9,747 bases of DNA. Origin: Candidatus Mediterraneibacter stercorigallinarum. Lineage in GTDB: Bacteria > Bacillota > Clostridia > Lachnospirales > Lachnospiraceae. The translations under genes were made by a program, and so were the position numbers. Positions 5,771 to 9,747 of the stretch are shown here, piece after piece. The notes beneath the pieces are model-generated. The model was not told where the DNA came from. It worked only from the letters and a program-made list of their open reading frames with translations, and ran no database searches. The stretch is from assembly GCA_019116185.1 (NCBI GenBank), contig DXCD01000235.1, forward strand, positions 1 through 9,747, given 5' to 3'. Position 1 is the stretch's first letter. Each line of letters opens with the position of its first letter.

Positions 5771-7009
5771 ATGAAACAGACATATAACCGCACGCTCACC
5801 GCCTGCTATACAGGCTATGTGGTGCAGGCGATCGTAAATAACTTTGTCCCACTCTTATTTCTGACTTTTCAGAACACGTATCACATCTCCATGCGCAGCA
5901 TTACCCTGCTGATCACGGTGAATTTCCTGATCCAGCTCCTGGTGGACTGCCTGTCCGCCGGATTCATTGACCGGATCGGCTACCGCGCGTCCATGATTAT
6001 TGCCCACGCCGCGGCAGCAGCAGGGCTCGTCTGCCTGACGTTCCTGCCCGAGATCATGCCGTCCCCTTTCGCCGGGCTTCTCTTGTCCGTCGCGATTTAC
6101 GCGCTGGGCGGCGGGCTTCTGGAAGTCATGCTCAGCCCCATCGTGGAGGCGCTTCCCACGAAGCATAAAGAAAAGACCATGAGTCTCCTGCACTCTTTCT
6201 ACTGCTGGGGACATGTGGCTGTGGTGCTGATATCGACCATATTTTTCGCCTTGTTCGGACTGGGCAGCTGGAAGATCATGGCAGTCCTCTGGGCGCTGGT
6301 CCCGCTTTACAATCTCCTTGTATTCCGCAAGGCGCCTCTCTGCCCTCTCGTTGCCGAGGATGAAGAAGGCCTTCCGCTGGGCGCTGTGCTTAAGAAGCCG
6401 GCTTTCTGGATCCTTATGGTCATCATGACCTGTGCCGGCGCCAGTGAACAGGCAGTCAGCCAGTGGGCTTCTACATTTGCCGAGCAGGGGCTGGGTGTGA
6501 GCAAGTCCATCGGAGACCTGGCGGGCCCCATGTTTTTTGCAGTGTGCATGGGAAGCTCCCGGCTGCTTTATGGCTTCTACGGGGAGAAACTGAATCTGAG
6601 GAAAGCAATGATCTTAAGCGGCGCGCTCTGCATTTTCTCCTACTGTGTGATCTCGCTTTCCCCGCTGCCTGCCCTCAGCCTTCTGGGCTGCGGCATCTGC
6701 GGCTTTTCCGTGGGGATTATGTGGCCCGGCGCGTTCAGCATCGGCGCGTCTGCCCTGAAGGGAGGCGGCACCGCGCTGTTCGCCCTCATGGCGCTGGCCG
6801 GAGATCTGGGATGTTCCGGCGGTCCGTCTTTCGTGGGGCTGATATCCGCACACGCAGGCGATAACCTGAAACTGGGGATCCAGGCAGCTGTCATCTTCCC
6901 CGCGCTTCTCATGGCAGGAGTCCTGCTCATCCGAAAAGCGCATGCAGAGGCAGGCAGCAGCCAGAAGGTACGCTCAGAGATCAGCCAGAAGATCGAACCA
7001 GAAACCTAA
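5771..7009 (+). CDS. Major facilitator superfamily transporter, substrate unknown
   Basis: 412 residues with about twelve hydrophobic segments, roughly at 14-32, 44-66, 73-92, 99-117, 144-163, 168-185, 211-231, 250-270, 277-297, 299-318, 335-357 and 368-388. The loop between segments 2 and 3 carries GFIDRIGYR (64-72), a form of MFS signature motif A. The mid-protein loop (186-210) is acidic. Segment 7 holds ASEQAVSQW (224-232), with Glu226 and Trp232 in the pore region. From memory this block resembles FucP-related (COG0738-like) transporters of Firmicutes, which suggests a sugar or another small polar solute, but the substrate is not readable. The tail (about 390-412) is hydrophilic. The gene has its own promoter and possibly a cre site, which would fit carbohydrate uptake. 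It is not adjacent to the sugar isomerase-kinase operon, and linking them would be speculative. Confidence 0.85.
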   Translation: MKQTYNRTLTACYTGYVVQAIVNNFVPLLFLTFQNTYHISMRSITLLITVNFLIQLLVDCLSAGFIDRIGYRASMIIAHAAAAAGLVCLTFLPEIMPSPFAGLLLSVAIYALGGGLLEVMLSPIVEALPTKHKEKTMSLLHSFYCWGHVAVVLISTIFFALFGLGSWKIMAVLWALVPLYNLLVFRKAPLCPLVAEDEEGLPLGAVLKKPAFWILMVIMTCAGASEQAVSQWASTFAEQGLGVSKSIGDLAGPMFFAVCMGSSRLLYGFYGEKLNLRKAMILSGALCIFSYCVISLSPLPALSLLGCGICGFSVGIMWPGAFSIGASALKGGGTALFALMALAGDLGCSGGPSFVGLISAHAGDNLKLGIQAAVIFPALLMAGVLLIRKAHAEAGSSQKVRSEISQKIEPET

Positions 7010-7038
7010 ACAGTTGTATCCGGCAGGCTCATAGCGGC

Positions 7039-7077
7039 ATCCAAAAGACTTCCGGCTGTATCCAAAAGACTTCCGGC
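7039..7077. repeat. Two-copy direct repeat, 18 nt at a 21-nt period
   Basis: ATCCAAAAGACTTCCGGC occurs exactly at 7039-7056 and again at 7060-7077, separated by TGT. It lies in the gap after the MFS stop codon. The period of 21 keeps any reading frame. It has no internal symmetry suggesting an operator or terminator; a recent small duplication is the simplest explanation. Confidence 0.8.
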
Positions 7078-7081
7078 ACGC

Positions 7082-7110
7082 TTGCTATTTTCCGCTGTTT
7101 ATACTATACT
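7082..7110 (+). promoter_or_regulatory. Candidate promoter of the HicB-like gene
   Basis: TTGCTA (7082-7087), 17 nt and TATACT (7105-7110) would start transcription near 7117, leaving a leader of about 67 nt. A small GC hairpin (CCGGC at 7121-7125 with GCCGG at 7130-7134, loop TGCT) would then lie almost at the 5' end of the mRNA and might stabilise it. A second TATACT at 7100-7105 overlaps. Confidence 0.5.
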
Positions 7111-7183
7111 GACCACAGTACCGGCTGCTGCCGGAAAGCAATTTTACAAATCAATCTATTATAATACAAAGGAGCACCAAACT

Positions 7184-7462
7184 ATGAAATTTATATACCC
7201 TGCGGTTTTCCGCAAAAAAGAAGACGGCGGCTACCAGGCGTTCTTTCCGGACCTTGAATGCTGCGAGGCTTCCGGTGAAACACTGGACGATGCCATTGAC
7301 AATGCCAACGAGGCATGCCGGAACTGGATCACAGTGGAGCTCGAGGAGGAAGAACCTCTGCTTCCCTATGTGTCTGAGATCGAAGATATCGAAACAGAAG
7401 AAGGAGATATCGTGAGAAATATCTCTGTGAATATCCGGTTTTATGAAGGATGGGATGAATAG
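7184..7462 (+). CDS. HicB-like protein without a visible HicA partner
   Basis: 92 residues, predicted cytoplasmic. The N-terminal half fits the HicB fold (a degenerate RNase H-like fold of type II antitoxins): MKFIYPAVF, then DGGYQAFFPDL (14-24), the usual strand-turn-strand, then ETLDDAIDNANEACRNWI (32-49), the helix that normally follows. In HicAB systems HicB neutralises the HicA mRNA interferase and often represses its own promoter through a C-terminal DNA-binding domain. Here the remaining 40 residues are acidic (VELEEEEP, IEDIETEEGD) and show no helix-turn-helix or ribbon-helix-helix. No hicA-like ORF is found on either side: the MFS gene precedes it and a terminator follows. Start chosen at ATG 7184 because AAAGGAG ends 9 nt upstream; the frame stays open farther 5'. 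It may be a stand-alone HicB-family regulator rather than an antitoxin. Confidence 0.75.
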   Translation: MKFIYPAVFRKKEDGGYQAFFPDLECCEASGETLDDAIDNANEACRNWITVELEEEEPLLPYVSEIEDIETEEGDIVRNISVNIRFYEGWDE

Positions 7463-7511
7463 CGCAGACATTTTGTATGCAGTTCATCAGCCCGCATCCT
7501 CTACACAAACG

Positions 7512-7561
7512 AAAAACTCAGGGGCTGCTTCTCAAAATAAAGGAGCTGCTCCTGAGTTTTT
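7512..7561. terminator. Bidirectional intrinsic terminator between convergent genes
   Basis: The arms 7512-7531 and 7542-7561 pair over about 20 bp, with two G-U pairs and one mismatch, around a 10-nt loop. The outer five pairs are A-T, so T-runs of five end the hairpin on the plus strand (7557-7561) and the minus strand (complement of 7512-7516). It can stop transcription of the HicB-like gene from the left and of the lipoprotein gene from the right. Confidence 0.9.
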
Positions 7562-7576
7562 CTCTCCTGAGTTTTT
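7549..7576. repeat. Duplicated descending arm of the terminator
   Basis: CTCCTGAGTTTTT appears at 7549-7561, inside the terminator's right arm, and again at 7564-7576. The second copy could pair with the same left arm, or provide a second T-run. On the minus strand the extra copy lies upstream of the hairpin. Confidence 0.8.
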
Positions 7577-7599
7577 AATAGATCCATCTTCCAACCATG

Positions 7600-8238
7600 T
7601 CAATCCAGATCATCCGCCATATACCATTCCGTCTCTTCTTCATTATAAACAAACACCATGCCATCCGCCGCTGTACCGGGACCGTAATCCCAGACTTCTG
7701 CAGATTCATCCGCCAGGAAGATCAATTTGTTGTCTGCGATTTCAAAGGTATATATATCTTGCGGCTCATCGCTGAACTCATCCGTCAAGATCACTTTCCC
7801 GTCAGCCGCTTCATAACCGCCGGATGCAATATAGCTCGAGGCTGAGTGAACATGAAAACTCCCTTCTCCATTCGGATAAAGGCAGAGTTCGGGACCAATC
7901 TCACGAGCGTATTCCCCTTCCTCAGCCCGATACACTCCGCATAAGACATTGGTGTCTCCTATATAAACCTTCTTTAAAGGTTTGTGCGTATCCGGCTCTT
8001 CCTGCTTTTCCGGATTATTCCCCGCGTCTAATATCTCCTGCGCCTGTTCCGGAGAGTTCAGTCCTGTCCATTCGGAATCCCCCTCCTCCTGTGTCTCTGA
8101 TTTTTCTTCCACTTTTTTGTTCTCCTGTCTTCCGCATGCTGTAAGCAGCGCAAAAAGCATGATTATTCCAGAAAATAATATCAACATTTTCATTTGATAA
8201 CACGGACAACTGTGGTCCCTGCAGTTATTATCATCCAT
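7600..8238 (-). CDS. Uncharacterised lipoprotein
   Basis: 212 residues from ATG 8238. A hydrophobic segment (19-34) ends in lipobox LTAC, giving lipidation at Cys35. A charged, disordered-looking linker (36-85, rich in Glu, Lys and Gln) precedes a C-terminal domain of about 115 residues. Its pattern is mostly beta: CGVYRAEEGEYA, ELCLYPNGEGSFHV, a SSYIASGGYEAADGKVILTDE stretch and YTFEIADNKLIFLADES. From memory similar repeats of 'L.L..DG.F.F....S.Y...G.Y' occur in Firmicute envelope lipoproteins and near BlaR1-like sensors, but I cannot assign a family. Start: AGGAGGAG lies 9 nt before ATG 8238 and 3 nt before an in-frame GTG at 8244. A more conventional signal peptide would begin at Met16 (8193), but no ribosome site precedes it. 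Function unknown. Confidence 0.8.
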   Translation of the reverse strand: MDDNNCRDHSCPCYQMKMLILFSGIIMLFALLTACGRQENKKVEEKSETQEEGDSEWTGLNSPEQAQEILDAGNNPEKQEEPDTHKPLKKVYIGDTNVLCGVYRAEEGEYAREIGPELCLYPNGEGSFHVHSASSYIASGGYEAADGKVILTDEFSDEPQDIYTFEIADNKLIFLADESAEVWDYGPGTAADGMVFVYNEEETEWYMADDLD

Positions 8239-8247
8239 GATCACTCA

Positions 8248-8255
8248 CTCCTCCT
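8248..8255 (-). promoter_or_regulatory. Ribosome binding site that decides the lipoprotein start
   Basis: AGGAGGAG on the minus strand is followed by TGAGTGATC and ATG 8238. The overlapping AGGAG gives an optimal 9-nt spacing to that ATG. The GTG at 8244 is nearer (5 nt from the upstream AGGAGG, 3 nt from the end of the full run) and would add two residues. Confidence 0.75.
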
Positions 8256-8285
8256 GGGAAAACCCGTCCACCATCTTCTACTCTA

Positions 8286-8314
8286 ATCATACGATACCAT
8301 TCCATTTGTTGCAA
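8286..8314 (-). promoter_or_regulatory. Promoter of the lipoprotein gene
   Basis: The minus strand shows TTGCAA (8314-8309), a 17-nt spacer and TATGAT (8291-8286). The start would fall near 8279, giving a leader of about 40 nt that contains the AGGAGGAG site. It begins only 12 nt beyond the aspS terminator stem. Confidence 0.65.
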
Positions 8315-8325
8315 TTAGAATAAGA

Positions 8326-8359
8326 GCGCCCGCACTGGCATAATTCTCAGTGCGGACGC
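8326..8359 (-). terminator. Terminator hairpin of aspS
   Basis: The arms 8359-8348 and 8337-8326 pair over 12 bp with one G-U, around a 10-nt loop. On the minus strand the stem is followed by TCTTATTCTAATT, a moderately U-rich tail with interruptions. It lies about 80 nt after the aspS stop codon. No T-run follows on the plus strand, so it acts in one direction. Confidence 0.7.
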
Positions 8360-8438
8360 CCCTGTCTCAGCTATCTTTTATTTCTATTTTCTTGTTTTTC
8401 TTTCTCTGCTGCCCGGACTCTTCTGTTCCGGCTGACCT

Positions 8439-9747
8439 TTACTCTTCTGTCTCCGCCTTCACTTCCAGCCCCAGCTCTTCCAGCTGTTTTGCATCAGCCG
8501 GAGTCGGCGCCTCTGTCATCAGGCAGGAAGCGTCCTTGATCTTCGGGAACGCGATCACGTCGCGGATGCTGTCCTGTTTTGCCATGAGCATGACAAGACG
8601 GTCCAGACCGTAGGCAAGTCCTGCGTGCGGCGGCACTCCGTATTTAAATGCCTCGAGCAGGAACCCGAACTGGGTATGCGCCTGTTCTTTCGTAAATCCG
8701 AGCGCCTCGAACATCTTCTCCTGGATGTCGTTCTGATGGATCCTGACGCTTCCGCCGCCGATCTCGTTTCCGTTGAGTACGATATCGTAAGCTTTCGCGC
8801 GCACCTTTCCGAGTTCGCCCTGCTCCAGAAGAGGCAGGTCCTCTTCCATCGGCATGGTAAACGGATGGTGCATCGCAAGATAACGTCCCTGCTCATCGCT
8901 CCACTCAAACTGCGGGAACTCTGTGATCCACACAAAGCGGAATTCATCTTTATCTAAGAGATCCAGCTCTTTTGCCAGCTCCACGCGGAGCGCTCCGAGA
9001 GAATCCCATACCACTTTATTCTTGTCAGCCGCAAAGAGAAGCAGGTCTCCCGGCTCGCCGCCCATAGCGCTGATCAGGGCGGACATCTCCTCCTCGCTCA
9101 TGAACTTGGCAAAGGATGACTTCACGCTGCCGTCCTCCTGGAGCGCGATGTACGCGAGACCTTTTGCGCCGTAGTCTTTTACAAATGCAGTCAACTTATC
9201 GATCTTCTTTCTCGGCATCGCGCCCTGGCCCTTGGCATTGATGCCGCGCACGCTGCCGCCATTCTCGATAGCGCCTGTGAATACGCCGAAGCCGCATCCT
9301 TTTACCACCTCTGTCACATCGGTAAGCTCCATGCCGAAGCGCAGATCCGGCTTGTCAGAACCGAAGCGGTCCATTGCCTCCTGCCATGTCATCCGCTGGA
9401 TGGGGAGCTGTACATCCACGTCCAGCACCTCTTTAAAGATCTTTGCAAGATATCTCTCATTGACATCGATCACGTCATCCACGTCCACAAAAGACAGCTC
9501 CATATCGATCTGTGTGAACTCGGGCTGGCGGTCCGCTCTTAAGTCCTCGTCGCGGAAGCATCTCGCGATCTGGATGTAACGGTCAAAACCGGAGCACATC
9601 AGAAGCTGCTTGTAGAGCTGCGGCGACTGGGGCAGTCCGTAAAAGCATCCCGGATGGATACGGCTCGGCACGAGATAGTCTCTCGCTCCCTCCGGAGTCG
9701 TCTTGCCCAGCATCGGGGTCTCGATCTCAAGGAAGCCCTCTTCGGAG
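8439..9747 (-). CDS. aspS: Aspartyl-tRNA synthetase, N-terminal part outside the window
   Basis: 435 C-terminal residues are visible; the frame is open to the right edge, so the gene starts outside the window. A full bacterial AspRS has about 590 residues, and the missing part is the anticodon-binding OB domain and the start of the catalytic core. The visible part opens with GFLEIETPML, the end of class II motif 1 with its proline. Motif 2 is FRDEDLRADRQPEFTQIDME at about 64-83. The bacteria-specific GAD insertion follows, and motif 3 GLAYGLDRLVMLM at about 376-388 contains the ATP-binding Arg. The enzyme charges tRNA-Asp in the cytoplasm and is essential. The ATG at 9713 is an internal methionine inside motif 1 (TPML), not the start. 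The tail after IAFPKIKDASCLMTEAP is normal and ends AETEE. A terminator hairpin follows. No sign of damage. Confidence 0.97.
   Translation of the reverse strand, partial: SEEGFLEIETPMLGKTTPEGARDYLVPSRIHPGCFYGLPQSPQLYKQLLMCSGFDRYIQIARCFRDEDLRADRQPEFTQIDMELSFVDVDDVIDVNERYLAKIFKEVLDVDVQLPIQRMTWQEAMDRFGSDKPDLRFGMELTDVTEVVKGCGFGVFTGAIENGGSVRGINAKGQGAMPRKKIDKLTAFVKDYGAKGLAYIALQEDGSVKSSFAKFMSEEEMSALISAMGGEPGDLLLFAADKNKVVWDSLGALRVELAKELDLLDKDEFRFVWITEFPQFEWSDEQGRYLAMHHPFTMPMEEDLPLLEQGELGKVRAKAYDIVLNGNEIGGGSVRIHQNDIQEKMFEALGFTKEQAHTQFGFLLEAFKYGVPPHAGLAYGLDRLVMLMAKQDSIRDVIAFPKIKDASCLMTEAPTPADAKQLEELGLEVKAETEE

Noticed and set aside
7160..7165. TATAAT just before the HicB-like gene
   Set aside because: A start 6-8 nt downstream would fall inside the AAAGGAG ribosome site and remove it, so this is unlikely to be the working -10 box; the boxes at 7082-7110 fit better.
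7082..7183. Upstream TTG extending the HicB-like protein by 34 residues
   Set aside because: No ribosome site precedes it, the TTG overlaps the likely -35 box, and ATG 7184 has a proper AAAGGAG and matches the usual HicB N-terminus.
7463..7599. A hicA toxin gene after the HicB-like gene
   Set aside because: The 137-nt gap is mostly a terminator and contains no plausible ORF of HicA size on either strand.
9711..9713. ATG 9713 as the start of aspS
   Set aside because: The frame continues upstream to the window edge encoding GFLEIETP, part of class II motif 1, so this Met is internal.

Overview
The window looks like the chromosome of an anaerobic Firmicute, most likely a gut Lachnospiraceae (class Clostridia). 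This is inferred from strong AGGAGG-type ribosome binding sites, Firmicute-style TTGACA/TATAAT promoters, intrinsic terminators, a moderate-GC coding style, and two lipoproteins of a kind I associate with that family. I cannot name a genus. I see no insertion sequence, phage gene, CRISPR array or integrase; the region reads as ordinary chromosome.

Layout. Positions 1-66 hold the 3'-truncated end of a tRNA-Gly(GCC) gene on the minus strand, with a near-consensus promoter and A-tracts upstream. Positions 276-4177 hold a minus-strand sugar cluster, in transcription order: an AraC-family regulator with a cupin sensor domain, a 112-bp gap with a possible promoter, an L-fucose/arabinose-isomerase-family enzyme, and, 4 bp after its stop, a xylulokinase-type FGGY kinase. 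This looks like an aldose to ketose to ketose-phosphate module under a local sugar-sensing regulator. The actual sugar cannot be fixed from sequence alone. The regulator is transcribed divergently from a plus-strand lipoprotein gene (4339-5589), whose promoter is overlaid by a palindrome matching the TACANNTGTA operator of BlaI/MecI/CopY repressors. This is the most interesting regulatory signal in the window.

The plus strand continues with a 12-segment MFS transporter (5771-7009). It has its own promoter and a candidate catabolite-response element just past the expected transcription start. A solitary HicB-like protein (7184-7462) follows. A strong bidirectional terminator (7512-7561) separates it from a convergent minus-strand lipoprotein gene (7600-8238). 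Last comes aspS, aspartyl-tRNA synthetase, minus strand, running off the right edge (8439-9747), with its own terminator hairpin at 8326-8359.

Apart from the isomerase/kinase/regulator set, the genes look independent: nearly every one has a recognisable promoter of its own. No gap exceeds 300 bases. I did not find a convincing undescribed multi-gene system. The points most worth checking are the BlaI-type operator on an uncharacterised lipoprotein gene, the unassigned substrate of the isomerase-kinase pair, the orphan HicB protein that lies in frame with the MFS gene across a single stop codon, and a terminator whose descending arm is duplicated.
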